From: Solenopsis invicta
Taxonomy: Eukaryota; Arthropoda; Insecta; Hymenoptera; Formicidae
Direction: 5' to 3'
DNA length: 64,000 nucleotides
Assembly (NCBI RefSeq): GCF_016802725.1
Contig: NC_052679.1
Coordinates: 12,443,463 to 12,507,462 of the forward strand
Program-made: the position numbers and the translations under genes
Notes under the pieces: model-generated
Told to the model about the DNA's origin: nothing
The model's input: only the letters and a program-made list of their open reading frames with translations
The model's database searches: none
Part shown: positions 10,751 to 22,660 of the stretch, piece by piece
How the letters are laid out: each line of letters begins with the position of its first letter
Numbering within the stretch: the first letter of the stretch is position 1

Positions 10751-12141
10751 ATGCTTATATTTTTAATAATTCCTGAATAAAACAAGTTAAAAATAACAAA
10801 GAAACTAAATATTATCTTTTAAATTACTTTTAAAATGATTATCAGTCACAAAAATGAAATTTCTTTGAATCTACTTTATTGTTAAACATCACAATAATTT
10901 TTAATTTTGTCTGTAAATAATCTTTTAACTTTTGGAAAGTCTTGGTCACTTTGAGTGCAATTTTAGCTTCTCATAAGTTAGCATTGAAAATTGTTATTTT
11001 CTGTTACAAGTCACACACATAACAAACAAATGACAATAAACAAGGGCCTTATTTAATAAGTTTATTATTTATAAGAAATGTACTTATTCTAAAAAATCGA
11101 TATATATATACATTTTTTTTCCTATAATTAGGATGTTTAATAATATTTTATGTTGTATTACTCGTTTATTTTTCATTAAACAATTTGGTTATTTTATCTA
11201 TTTTTTAGATTAATTGAAGAATTTTTTTTCCGTGTATATTTGTAATGTAACTTATTTAATACCAACGGTGATTATCGGAATACAGTCTAAGATATAAAGT
11301 ACTGTACCCAAATATTTCTATCAAATCACGTAATTAACGTGCGATCAAAGCACGATTTATTAAATAAATATAAAGATAATAGAAAACTATTATTAAATAA
11401 CGATAACAATAACGATTAAAGTTATCTATAAAAATGTAAGATGTTAAGGTACTCTTTATTTGACGTTAGTGTTTCGAGCAGTCACGTGACTACGCATGAG
11501 ATGTTAGCGTCAATCAGAAAAGTTTAAATTTTTCAGCTTCAAGCTTCATAGTATCAATTAGATGAATTATTATTCAGATAATTTTATATATAATTGAAAA
11601 ATGAATTATGTAAATTGACTATAAATTTTGAAAATGCAAGTTAATGAAGTCAATATCCATCGGTTTTTTATAAAATAAATAATTGTATGAAACTTTATGT
11701 AATAATTATATCTAGTATATTATATTTGTTATATATAAAATATTTGAAAAATTTAATTACACAAATGTAAAAACATTTGGAATAAGTAATTAAAGTTGAA
11801 CAATTCTGTAAAGTTCTCTTTACAAATTTTATTAGAAATAATTTTCAAGATTTATAATTGTAAATCTAATTAATAACACTGTGGCACAGAACATTACTTT
11901 TTCGAACCTTGATACAAAACTAGCTGTTTTTTGACTGCTGCATACAAATCCGCTGTTCAAATTGCTTTATCACATTAGTTTTTAAAAATTTTGCAATTAA
12001 AGTTGCAAAGAATAGCTATTTTTATGTATTTTATTATAGTTCAATTATAAATTATACAAAATGTGACGTGCTGGAGAAGGTCGACTGCAATCAAAATTAA
12101 ATGGGATTTTTAACCTTCAAAAGGAATTTTTGATGTCAGCT
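10751..12141. other. AT-rich intergenic stretch
   Basis: No gene is seen. It contains one arm (11405-11530) of a long-range inverted repeat whose partner is at 16262-16385. A fragment near 11270-11310 (ATCGGAATACAGTCTAAG) resembles the end of the small palindromic MITE family at 21686-21783. Confidence 0.4.
11405..11530. repeat. Left arm of a long-range inverted repeat
   Basis: The stretch includes GATAACAATAACGATTAAAG, TAAGGTACTCTTTATTTGAC and GTTAGCGTCAAT. It matches, imperfectly and inverted, 16262-16385 (TATTGACGCTGG, TGTCAAATGCGAAGGTACC, AATGATTGTTATTG). The arms are 4.7 kb apart and the intervening sequence holds several other repeats. Confidence 0.5.
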
Positions 12142-12790
12142 ATGGTAAGATATTCATGATTAAATATCTAATAAATTGCGGAAAGCTAAGCGAATTTGAT
12201 CATTGACAATTTACCACCTAGCTTTCAATTATATTTATTTCAACAACTTAAGATTTTTACTCAGAGTAACTTAACTAAGGTTGTTGAATACAAATCTAAT
12301 GTCAAAGTTGATAAAATAGCGGATTCAATATGGCAAATTTCAAAACTGAAAAATCTCCGGATTGTTGCAAAAATTTATGTATAGAAGTTTTTCATGATAC
12401 TAAATACGAATCTCCTCTAATAAATATAATAATATAATAATTGGAAGTTGGTTGGTAAATTATCAATGATCGAATTCGCAGCTTTCTGCAATTTATCCCA
12501 TATTTAATCATGAATATCTTATAGCGATTTCGGCTGGGGCGCACCAGTGTACCACCTTACCGGCTCCGACTATTTTCTCGGGTCCACTTTGTGCACACCC
12601 GATATGCACTTATGAGGTGTATTGAGCCCAGACGAACACGCGGTACCATTGAGGGACTGAATTATTTAACTAGCCCAACACAAAAGTTGCACCGACACCT
12701 GAAATGTGCAACCGGTGTGCCCCAGCCGAAATCGCTATTACAATAGTGAATATCTTACTGACATATGTCACCATATATTGACAGTTTTAA
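12142..12790. repeat. Foldback element interrupted by a MITE
   Basis: Arms of about 90 bp, 12142-12236 and 12429-12526, are inverted copies: TAAGATATTCATGATTAAAT on the left, its complement on the right, with ATTTGATCATTGACAATTTACC shared in diverged form. The right arm is interrupted by the MITE at 12522-12738, after which GTGAATATCTTACTGACAT continues. Confidence 0.7.
12522..12738. repeat. MITE nested in a foldback
   Basis: About 215 bp with terminal inverted repeats AGCGATTTCGGCTGGGGCGC (left) and its complement on the right. TA lies at each border. It is GC-richer than its surroundings and has no ORF. It interrupts the right arm of the older foldback. Confidence 0.8.
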
Positions 12791-12804
12791 GTTTTCTCTA
12801 TGCA

Positions 12805-12965
12805 AAGGAACTTAATGTCTATGATGCTAAAAATCGATCCGAAATTTTAGATCGAGAAAGAATTGATTAATTGCATAATTGAATAATTTTGCTAACTGAT
12901 ACGATTGGTTAATTCTTTCTCTGTTCGAGATTTTGAACCGATTTCTAGCATTGTGAACGCAAAGT
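12805..12965. repeat. Small palindromic element
   Basis: Inverted arms ATGCTAAAAATCGATCCGAAA and its diverged complement near 12950, each followed inward by a shared GAGAAAGAATT. Total length is about 160 bp, with no coding capacity. Confidence 0.6.
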
Positions 12966-13231
12966 TTTAGGCTAGGTGCCCGGAACGCGTCAATTTATTT
13001 TCCTCAATTTATTATTTTCTTTTAAAAATTATTCTCTTAATTCTCAAATATACTTCAAAATGAATACCTTTTTGTGAAACATCTACTATGACATTAATTT
13101 TTTTCTTAAAGTGTTATATTTGAAAATTATACCTTAAACATTTTTCGAAAAAATATTAAAAATTTAAGTTATAATTTTTTAAATAAAAACATTTTTTTTT
13201 GTTTAATAATATTTTGCTATGTTTAATTTAA

Positions 13232-15446
13232 CACTTAAACACATAAGTAGGTCTGAGAGACCCCATATGAAGTTTTGAACGCTTGCTGTGTGAAGACGGA
13301 ATGAAATAGGGGGTTTGGATTAGGACATTAAAAAAGTTTGAAATTTTCTCTTTTGATTGATATGATTGATTAACTTTTTCGGTAAACTAGAATTCGAACG
13401 GCACGGCAGCAAAGTTTTGTTACGGTCAATGCGACCGATATAGTATGTGAGTGAAACTTTTTGTGTATGTAATCTTATTTAAAAAAACTGGACAAGACAC
13501 GTTTAAATAGGTTCGTTCGCGTATGTTACTCTGTCTAAAGTTAAAATATTATAGTGCCGTGAAAAAGAGGACTTCTGCGTAAGGTCCAAAATATATTATG
13601 AAACACATCAATTTTCAATTTTAGACACCTTGAGTTTATCAAAAATACTTCATATTTGCCTTGTTACGCAAGTATATTTTGTAAGCTCTTTTGAAGAAAC
13701 TTCAAGGATTCTGCTTAGGATAAGAAAAGGGGGTTTAAGTAATGAATTTTATTCCGAGAGTAAAGGAAACAACCACTTTACTTGTGCGAGTAGAATACAC
13801 GAACTTCACAATTGCTCTCTTCGTTGCGCTCTCGCGAATACGCAGGCTATGACGGCCTTATACTCCGGTTTTGCTGTCCATCGCTACGACCGCAAAAGTT
13901 ATCTTCGGCACTTTTAGTCCGGGAGATAATGACATAAATTTTCGATTAATATCGACAAAGCTGATTTTCATTTATACAGTTATTTTTGTATTACAAATGA
14001 ATAAAATGACCGTCAGCCCACGATCCCGCGGGATGGGGGGCTTCCACAGTGTCTCAACAATGTAAAAAAAGAAGTGTTAATATTAACGAAAAGTTAATAT
14101 CGACAAAACTGAAAATTCTTGTACTTACTATTGACAACATGAAATGTCGAAAGGATACCGCCAGCCGCGGCAACTGCGGAATGTTGTGCGTTAGTCACTC
14201 ATACTAATATGTAAAAAAAATAGAGTAATTATGCAGTATAGAGGACTCAGTTCCAATCATGTTGACCTTGACACATGTTATAGAGGCAAGGATACTAAAC
14301 AACTTTTCCTTATAAATTAATTGACGCTTTCGTACAGTTTTCGAGATATACTTAGAGAAAAAAAAAAACAGTTTTTCCTAATTATTTCCAAAAATATTCA
14401 TTTTACAAAAAGAAGGGTCAAACAAACAATGAAGCTCGTGATAAGTTCTACAATAAAGATTATAAACATATTTTACCTAACTTCAATACTTTAGTCGTTA
14501 ATAAAAAAAAACTATTTTAAGAGACACTGAAAGCTCCCCGTCCCGCGGGATCGTGGGCTGACGGTCATTTTATTCATTTGTAACACGAAAACAACTGTAC
14601 AAATGAAAATTAGCTTTGTCGATATTGGTCAAAAATTTGTGTTATTATCTCCCGGACTATTTAGTCTCCACGCGTAATTACACGATAGTTTATTCCGGAG
14701 CGTATTGCTATCTATTTGACCAGAAACTCTTTTTTTGCACTTACACTTGGACTCTCAGATTACGAGTGATCTACTGGCTACTCTCATTTTACCTGCAGGT
14801 GACCATTGGCACCCAATTGCTCCGAAATCAAGCATATTGCGCCATCACCTACACACACATGCACCTTGTATAGTACTCGTGTTGCTGATAAGTTGATAGG
14901 CCTACAATTTTTTAATAGGAATGGCAGTGAAATAATTTTTTTTTTAAGTATGACTCTTTAGCTTTAAAATGCTGTACTGTAAAGTTTTTAAAAGTTTTTG
15001 TTGCAAAGGCATGATTTAAAAAAAAAAAAGGATTTTTAGGCACCTAAAAATACCTCATATTCTCCTCCATACATAATTATGCTTTTTAAAAGGAATGACA
15101 ATATCATAATTTTCTTTTGAAAGTATGACTCTTTAGCTTTAAAACGCCGTATTTGAAAGTTCTTAAAAGTTTTTTGTTGCGGAGATATTATTTTTTAAAG
15201 GAAAAGTGGATTTTTGAACAATTTCTAATTTTTGTTCAATGGTTTTTCTTTTATAACTTAACAATAAATTATTTTTTGTCAATGCCGATTATGCAGTCAT
15301 ATTTCTTAGATTCTGAACTTTTGTATGAAAAAAAAAGATTGTTGAAAAATATTGATTGGAACCAAAGTTACAACTTCTCAAAGTTGAAAAAGTTTCTCAG
15401 ACCCGAAAATGTGTTTACGTATTTTACGGGATCGGTGTATTTAAGG
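13232..15446. mobile_element. TTAACCCTTAAACAC-type element, copy A, interrupted
   Basis: The left end begins ACACTTAAACACATAAGTAG after a TTAA; the right end is GGATCGGTGTATTTAAGGGT. It aligns over most of its length to copies at 33345-34322 (inverted) and 57642-58497. About 1.2 kb from roughly 13690 to 14905 is absent from the other two copies and is a nested insertion. The ORFs inside are not conserved between copies, so it is a non-autonomous element. Confidence 0.8.
13690..14905. mobile_element. Nested element with 145-bp inverted arms
   Basis: Arms at 13913-14057 and 14521-14664 are inverted copies; both include TAGTCCGGGAGATAAT, ATATCGACAAAGCT, AATGAATAAAATGACCGTCA and GATCCCGCGGGA. 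The segment interrupts copy A of the TTAACCCTTAAACAC family. Exact ends are uncertain because I could not identify a target duplication. The frames at 13630-14065 and 14616-14873 follow the arms and carry no recognisable domain. Confidence 0.7.
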
Positions 15447-17420
15447 GTTAGAATTTAACATAACATGAATTTAATTTACATTTTACACTATTTGAAGAAT
15501 GTTGAGTAATTTTTTTTACTTAACACGATAATTTGGGCGCGAAAATCATTCAAAGTCAGTTGGGGTCATTTTGACTCCATGTAACCATTATGATATTTTA
15601 CTGAAGTGTGACCATTAAAGGTTAATAGAACTTAAGATTGAACTTTACAGAGTTTTTCAACTTTAACCCTTTTTCTACTATCCTGGATATTTTGTATCCA
15701 GCCGATTCTTGTTCGTACAAATTTCTCGCAAGTTTGATGGATTATTAAATTATATAGATTTTATTTTCTAATATAAAGTTTTAACATTTATTTTTGAAAA
15801 ATAAAAGTATGTGAATTTTTAGAGATTTTTTGAACCATTTTAAATATGTGAAAAAGTGAATAGATTTAAGATACCTAGGATGGTAGAAACGATTTTGAGC
15901 ATGGTATCGTAAGAATTAATTACTTATTCCAATTATTTTTTTCATTTCTATAATTTAATTTTTTAGATAATATATAACATCAAATATAGTAAATCTAATA
16001 ATTATATAAAATTTTATGTAAAATTATTTATTGTATATAAAATAGATAATATATTAACTTGCGATTAAATTAATTTACATTTTTATAATTTATTGGCAAT
16101 TTAACTCCAGAATCTATTTTTTAATTAGATATGTAAATGATTATCCGAATACAATAAATATCAATTAAATCTAAACCGTGTTTTGTATAAAATAAAATTA
16201 CAATCATATGTGGTCCTATCTTGTCTTTAATAAATTGTATATTATTCTAATAATCTAATTGGCACTTAAAAAGTTTTATTGACGCTGGCGTGTGTGATTA
16301 CGCGATCGCTCCAAACGCATCAAATGTCAAATGCGAAGGTACCTTACCGTTAGAAACAAAAAGAATAATGATTGTTATTGAAAAAAAATAACAAACAATT
16401 ACAGGTAACAACATTACAAATAATACGTTACTTCCCAATCTTACGTAAATTGTGTACAGTAATTAACTTTACTTGTTTTTTTTTCTAATTTTTGCGTAAA
16501 TCTTTATGCGGAATAAATACCGGACTTACCATATAGCATAGTATGATCCGTCTTGCAAATAATTGTGACGCTCCGTGTTTCTTCAATTTAAATATTTTAA
16601 ATTTATATTTTTATGTGTTCCTACTATTTAATATAATTTTAATTAGGTGTGTAGGTCTCAAAAAAATATAGGAAACGATGTTTACTTTACTTTTTCTGAA
16701 TACAGCAAGAGCCAACCTTTTTATAATATCCTTTTTTTTCTTCTTTCTTTCATATTTTTGATATCATATGACTATCTATTGCGGCTCATCTATGGTTTTA
16801 CTGCCCAGATAGCACATAATATTTATAATAAACATTTATAAATATTTATTACTTTTTATTTTTTAAATATTAAATAAATATTTTATAGATATTATTGTAG
16901 GAATCCGAAAGTATCGAGGAGAAAAAACAAACACGTTTACTTTTTTTAATTTAATTGTATCAGTTTATTTTATTTGAATGCGACATGAAAGATCAGCACG
17001 ATTAAACATAAACGCATAATTGTATTTTGCGCGGCTCGATTGTCTTACGCCGGTTTCACTCCGCTTATCAATGTATTGCGATAACTATACTGTGACCAAA
17101 GAGGATCTATTCCTTTCCCTACATTATATATGCACAAAGGAAAAAATCATAAAATCTTTATTCAGAATGTTATTAAAATATAGACTACATATTTTGTACA
17201 ATATTTATAGCTACATATTTATAGCTACATATTTTGTACAATATAAAAAAATAATTTATAGATAGTAATATTTTATATATATTTTAAATACATTTAATAT
17301 TTATAATAAATCTTTATTTCTGATCTGTTCAATTTAAGATCACAAAATTTTTATAAATTATATTTGTAAATATTTATAAAATATCTATGTTATAAATATT
17401 TTGTTAATTTTTTATGAATA
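15447..17420. other. AT-rich intergenic stretch
   Basis: No gene is recognised. It contains the right arm of the long-range inverted repeat (16262-16385). Frames at 16647-16841 and 17020-17265 are compositionally random and lack motifs. Confidence 0.4.
16262..16385. repeat. Right arm of a long-range inverted repeat
   Basis: This is the inverted, diverged counterpart of 11405-11530. It suggests a large decayed element spanning about 5 kb, or two separate insertions in opposite orientation; sequence alone does not decide. Confidence 0.5.
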
Positions 17421-17961
17421 TTATATGCTGTTAGAGAGTATATTGATAACGAATGAGTGATTTATTGGACCATAATAGCATCTAACTTATTGGTCCTATT
17501 TACCGAGTCAACAAAATGTTAGCACTGTGTTGATAGGCTGGCGGCAGAATCGATCAAGACGTGTTAGCAGACTGAACTCAGCTCATCTCAAATTCTGCTT
17601 ACATTTTGTTGACAGAACATGTTGATATCCTATGTCAGTGAAATGTCAGCACCAGGCGAGCACGCCGTGCTGCCAGCACGTGACGCCAGATAGGCGACAG
17701 AATTCGAACATGACATGCGCAACACAATCTGATGGCAAACTTCTAGCACAAATCGAGCATTCCGTGTTGACAAGATCTGACGTCACGCTGGCAGCAGAAA
17801 TAAAGCATTTTTATTCAAAATAAAAAAAAAATTTTATTATAAACAATTTTTTTTAGTTTTTTTACAGATTTTATTCTTATTTTTATTATAAGTTAATCTA
17901 ATTCGCATATATTCTATTTTACTAATTACGATTACGCATTATTTTACAATTTTTGAAAACG

Positions 17962-18033
17962 CATTGGCGCGGGGGATTCGAACCTAAGATTTCAGGACAA
18001 TAACCTAATACGCTAATACTGAGCTAATCATAT
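17962..18033 (-). pseudogene. Degenerate tRNA-like sequence (tRNA pseudogene or SINE head)
   Basis: On the minus strand it shows a box A-like TAGCTCAGTATTAG and a perfect box B, GGTTCGAATCC. An anticodon-type stem TTAGG/CCTGA encloses the 7-base loop TTATTGT, which would place ATT as anticodon. The acceptor and T stems do not pair well, so it is not a functional tRNA. Related tRNA-like fragments occur at 39548-39610 and 49940-50003. Confidence 0.65.
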
Positions 18034-18216
18034 ATTTGTGATACCGTTAATAAAAAGTTATACTTGAAGTAAAACTGATTTGAACAATAAGAAACTTACG
18101 TGTTGAATATTGCGCGAACATTCTTACTAACCCTTTGATTATTTAGCCTTAAATATTTTTAAAATAAACTATATAAACTATATAAATAATTAAAATCTGT
18201 TTCTGCCCAAAGTAAT

Positions 18217-18628
18217 ATAGTCAAAAAAACAACAATTGAAAATAGTACTAGAGCATAAAAAAAACATTGGCGTAAAAAGTACGCAGAAATCAATTTTGCA
18301 ACTAATTGTTATAAACAAATTATTACAAAGTGATTGTAGAGAAAAACTGATTACTCCAATTGATTCTACAGGAAAAACGACTTAAGAAACATGTATAACG
18401 CTTTTTTAATTATTGTAAACAAATTAGTTGCAAAATTTATTTTTGTAACGTTTTTTTAGTTTAATTTTTCCCCTAAAATCGATTGGCGCAATCAGTTCTC
18501 TTTTAGAGTAAATTTTTAATAATTTGTTTATACCAATTGGTTGCAAAATTGAGTTATGAAAGGTTCTTCTTATATCATTAATATTTTTTCATGCTGGTCC
18601 TATTTCAAATTTCAATTTTTTTGACTAT
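18217..18628. repeat. MITE with about 145-bp inverted repeats
   Basis: Arms 18217-18377 and 18466-18628 are inverted copies, from ATAGTCAAAAAAA at the ends through CAATTTTGCAACTAATTG and ATAAACAAATTATTA near the centre. It has no coding capacity and lies inside the larger foldback at 17632-19480. Confidence 0.75.
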
Positions 18629-18969
18629 TTGTGTTAGTCAGATCATAGCCAGAAATGGGTTTTATTATTAATATATGCGGGCAGATGCAGATAGAAATCT
18701 CGACGAATACAATGCGGATAGATACGAATAGGATTCCTGTACGTAATTGCGGTCAGGTGCAGAAATTGCGGCGTATTGAATGCAAACAGAACCAGACAGA
18801 ACATATGCATAAAGAAATTGATTGGTCCAATAATTAAGCAAATGCATAAGAAAATGGATCAATTACTTTCTTTATACATGTTATTTATGCATGCAATTAA
18901 GTAAGTTTGTCTGAATAGGCTCTTAATAAATTCATGAAGAGTGACGTTACAATTTAAAAATATGCAAAA

Positions 18970-19450
18970 CAGCACGCTTTGCTTGATTTCCGTTGCCAGC
19001 GTGACGTCAGATCCTGTTAGCACAGAGCGCTCAATTTGTGCTAATAATTTGCCATCAGATTGTGTTGTGTAGGTTTTGCTCTAATTCTGACGCTTATCTG
19101 ACATTAGGTGTTGGCAGCACGGCGTGTTCGCGTGGTGCTGCCAGTCTGCTATCAAATTGTTGCGTAGATTTTTCTTGTTTTTTGCCGCCAATCTGACGTC
19201 AGGTCTTGTCAGCACACGGTGTTTGATTTCTGCTGCCAGTCTGGCATCAGATTGTGTTGCGCAAGTTATGTTTGATTTCTGCCGCCAATCTGACAACAGT
19301 CCTGTCAACACTACTTGCTCGATTTCTGCTGGAATTAAATGCCAACAGTTTCTGTCTTATTTCTAACAGCAGTTTGCTGACACCGCAGATATTGCAGAGT
19401 CTGTGTGAAATCTGTTGCCTTTCTAGCAACAGAAATTGATAGCAGACTCT
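18970..19450. repeat. Degenerate tandem array, unit about 48-50 bp
   Basis: Roughly nine units alternate two versions of a motif such as TTTCTGCTGCCAGTCTGACGTC and TGTTGCGC/TGTCAGCAC. Similar units form the inverted arm at 17632-17816. The several ORFs here in both strands are by-products of the repeat. Confidence 0.65.
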
Positions 19451-19499
19451 CCGAATAGTCTGCTTGTTCACGTTTGACTGACGAGGTAAATTACATTAG

Positions 19500-21065
19500 G
19501 TTGATATAACACAGGCCTCCGTTTTTAGACTTCTTTTTTGTTGTTTGAATAAACTTTATCATTTTTGATGTATTTTTGCGCTCTGAATACGAATCCGGCA
19601 AGCAAATTGCTCCATCACGTCAGGTTTTTGAGAAAAGTGACGTTAAAGGTGTCAAAAACGACGTTTTTCAATATATTTGTGATTTTTTTTGCTAGCAAAG
19701 TTAATTTTTTTTCTACTTCCGCTTATGCCATCTTAAAGTGTCAACTTTTACTTTCAAAATAGATTTTTTAACGACGTACGTTTTTCTTTTACGAATTTAT
19801 CTTTGTGTAGTCACACGACCAACATTTTACTGGCCGATGCGATTTTCATTGTTTGAATAAAACAAACCATTTCCCATGTATTTTTGCGCGCTAAACATGA
19901 ATCTGGAAAGTAAATTGTTCTATCACGTCAGATTTTTGAAAAAATTGAGATTAAAATGTCAAAAATGACATGTTTTGACATATTTGTCATTTTTTTTCTA
20001 CCAAAGTAATTTTTTATATACTTCCATTTATGCCATCTTAAAACGTTAACTTTTACTTTTAAAATAGATTTTTTTTAACGACGTACGTTTTTCGACGTGA
20101 TATAGTCATATCACAACCAACATTTTACTGGCCGACGTGGTTTTCATGGTTTAAATAAAAGTTACCATTTTTCACGTATTTTTGTCCGCTGAACACGAAT
20201 TTGATAAGCAAATTGCTACATAACGTCAGATTTTTAAGAAAAGTAAAGTTAAAAGTTTCAAAAATGATCAGTTTTACCTCACTATTTTAATTACATTTTT
20301 CTCAAAAATCTGACGTGATAGAGCAATTTGCTTACTATTGCAGATTTGTGTTAAGCGGGCAAAAATACATGGGAAATGATAACTGTTATTCAAACAATGG
20401 AAATCACGTTGGCCAGTGAAATGTTGGTCGTAGCGTAACTACACGCACAAAGATTAAATTAGTAAAGGAAAAACGTACGGCGTTAAAAATAATATATTTT
20501 AAAGGTAAAAGTTGATACTGTGTAAGCGGAAAAAGATGGTATAAGCGGAAATAGAAAAAAAATTTACTTTGCTAACAAAAAATCATGAATATGTCAAAAA
20601 ACGTCGTTTTTTATACACTTTTTTTCAAAAACCTGACGTGATGGAACAATTTGGTTGCTGGATTCGTATTTAGCGCGCAAAAATACATAGGATATGGTAA
20701 CTTTTTCAAACAATGGAAGCCACGTCGGTCAGTGAAATGTTGATTGTGGTGTGACTATACAGAGATTAACTCAGTAAAAGGAAAACGTACGGTGTTAAAA
20801 AAAAATCTATTTAAAAAATAAAATTTGATACTTTAAGATGGCATAAGCGAAAGTAGAAAATAAAATTTACTTTGATAGCAAAAAAATCACGAATATGTTG
20901 AAAAACGTCGTTTTTGGCACCTTTAATCTCACTTTTCTCAAAAACCTGACGTGATGGAGCAATTTGCTTGCCGGATTCGTGTTCAGCGCGCAAGAATACA
21001 TCGGAAATGATAAAGTTTATTCAAACAACAAAATCACGGAGACCAGTGTAATTTGGATTGTTACT
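19500..21065. repeat. Head-to-head array of about 300-bp units
   Basis: Three units run forward (starting near 19541, 19850 and 20148, the last truncated) and three run reversed (20290-21030). Each unit has TGTTTGAATAAAC, GCAAATTGCTCCATCACGTC, ACGACGTACGTTTTTC and ACCAACATTTTACTGGCC or complements. The symmetry centre is near 20285. The outer ends show related ATTACA...CTCCGT sequence. ORFs at 19565-19762 and 20811-20993 are inverted images of each other and not genes. Confidence 0.8.
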
Positions 21066-21685
21066 ATGCACAGTGAATTTATAAATCAGGGAAACGCAAT
21101 TAGATTTTTTGGCGGGCCAAATGGGATTATCAGAAAATTTGAGATCGTACCACGACCCTTTTTATAGTAAAGAATTTTTTCTTGTAATCTTTGTGCTCCA
21201 AAAAAAAATAATTCATAATTCAATGCTAATAATTTATTTTATTTTTTATCTATTTGTTGATTAATATGCTTGGATATCACGGTCCAGATTGGAGAGCTTC
21301 GCATACCTGAATGAAGTTAGTTTCTTTCTTACATTAGAAAAAAAAAATTTTTATAACTTATTTGATTGCTCATCGTTTGCACATTTCGAACTTTTGTTTG
21401 CACACTTGTAGTATAAAGTCATTAAGAACTCGGGTGTTTGGACACGATCCCGTGTTACATGCGGAGAACCTTTGCATGTGAGTTGTGTGAATGCACGTGT
21501 TTATATATTCAGTAGCCGCGCAGCAGCAAGAATTGACAATCGTTTCACATATACAATTCGTATGTAGCGGTTTTCTGCGCGCGACACAGGATGGTGAACA
21601 AATGTCCGGACCTTAATTATTAACAATTTTGGAGGGAGGAGAATAGTCTTTTACAATAGCCCTCTCCCCCAACTACAAATTAGGC

Positions 21686-21783
21686 TGCCTTCCGAAATTC
21701 ACTGTCAGTACTGAAAAGCTATAGTATACGTAACGTAAACTATAGATTTCGAGTACTACAATGAATTTCGGAATACAGCCTTA
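21686..21783. repeat. Palindromic MITE, copy 2
   Basis: About 98 bp, with GCTGCCTTCCGAAATTCACTG on the left and its near complement on the right, centred on ATACGTAACGT. It is the best preserved of the related copies (6783-6895; fragments near 2425 and 11270). Confidence 0.8.
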
Positions 21784-21972
21784 GAAATCTAAATAATTTA
21801 TATAGTCTTAATTAATAGATTTTTGTTTACACATTCCTAAACAGGTTGCTTTTTATTTGTATACTTACAATTAGTTAAAAAAATAATTTAAATTATTGAG
21901 AGACAACTTCATACTACAGAAAGTACGTTATGGTGAAGTTTGAAGATATGCGTTTGAAATAGCATCAATCAA

Positions 21973-22121
21973 TTGAGATTTTAACTATGGCCGCCTCAAT
22001 AAGATTATTTTACGTCTGTATTTACACTACACTCTCATATTTAAGTGTGTAGTGTGAACATAGACGTGGAAATATCTTATTGAGGCGGCCATATTGGACA
22101 CGAATTAAAATCCCAATAGAT
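21973..22121. repeat. MITE with about 60-bp inverted repeats
   Basis: The left arm contains ATGGCCGCCTCAATAAGAT and ACGTCTGTATTTACACTACAC; the right arm is the complement with few differences. It has no ORF. Confidence 0.8.
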
Positions 22122-22479
22122 TTTTATTTACTCGCAATTAGTCATAAACAAATCAATTTTTTGTTTGTACATACACTTCTAATTAAAATTATTAACACAT
22201 TGAATTCCGGGCAAGTGAAACTTTACACTAATGTATATAATATTATATAAAATTTAACTTTCGAAGATATTAACTTGAAATAGATTTAATCGATAGATTA
22301 TTGTTTGTATATTCATAGAAAAAAAACGAAGAAATATTTTGTCAGAACGACACATAAAAAGATTTTTTTTTCTTTTGTAGTTGCAGTCGAATTATTATAT
22401 TTTGTTTTTTGTTCATTCACTTTAGGTTTTTCTATGAAGCACCACGACAAAGTCGAATTATTATGACTACAGTATCACA

Positions 22480-22660
22480 ATGCATCTCTTTCTCTTTTCC
22501 TCCCCCTTTTTTTCTTCTTCCCCTCTACCTTTTCCTCCTCCTCCCCTTTCACCTCTTCCTTTCCGCTCTCCACCCCTTCTTCTTCCCCTCTTCTACCGCT
22601 TCTTTTTTCTCCCCCTCTCCTTTCTCCTCTCTTTCTCTCTTCCTTTTTTTTTTATTTCTG
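22480..22660. repeat. Polypyrimidine tract
   Basis: About 180 bases are almost purely C and T on the plus strand. The overlapping open frames at 22409-22669 and 22480-22902 encode Leu/Pro/Phe/Ser-rich low-complexity peptides and are not supported as genes. Confidence 0.8.

Larger units (their letters stand above)
17632..19480. repeat. Large foldback with repetitive arms
   Basis: The left arm (17632-17816) and right arm (about 18965-19160) are inverted copies; shared words include GATCTGACGTCACGCTGGCA, CACAATCTGATGGCAAA and GCACGCCGTGCTGCC. The right arm continues outward into more tandem units to about 19450. The interior holds a tRNA-like sequence and a separate MITE, so the structure has been invaded or was assembled stepwise. 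Confidence 0.75.

Noticed and set aside
18970..19450. Short repeats with regular spacing, considered as a CRISPR array
   Set aside because: Units are degenerate and contiguous without unique spacers, and this is insect nuclear DNA; it is a tandem repeat.
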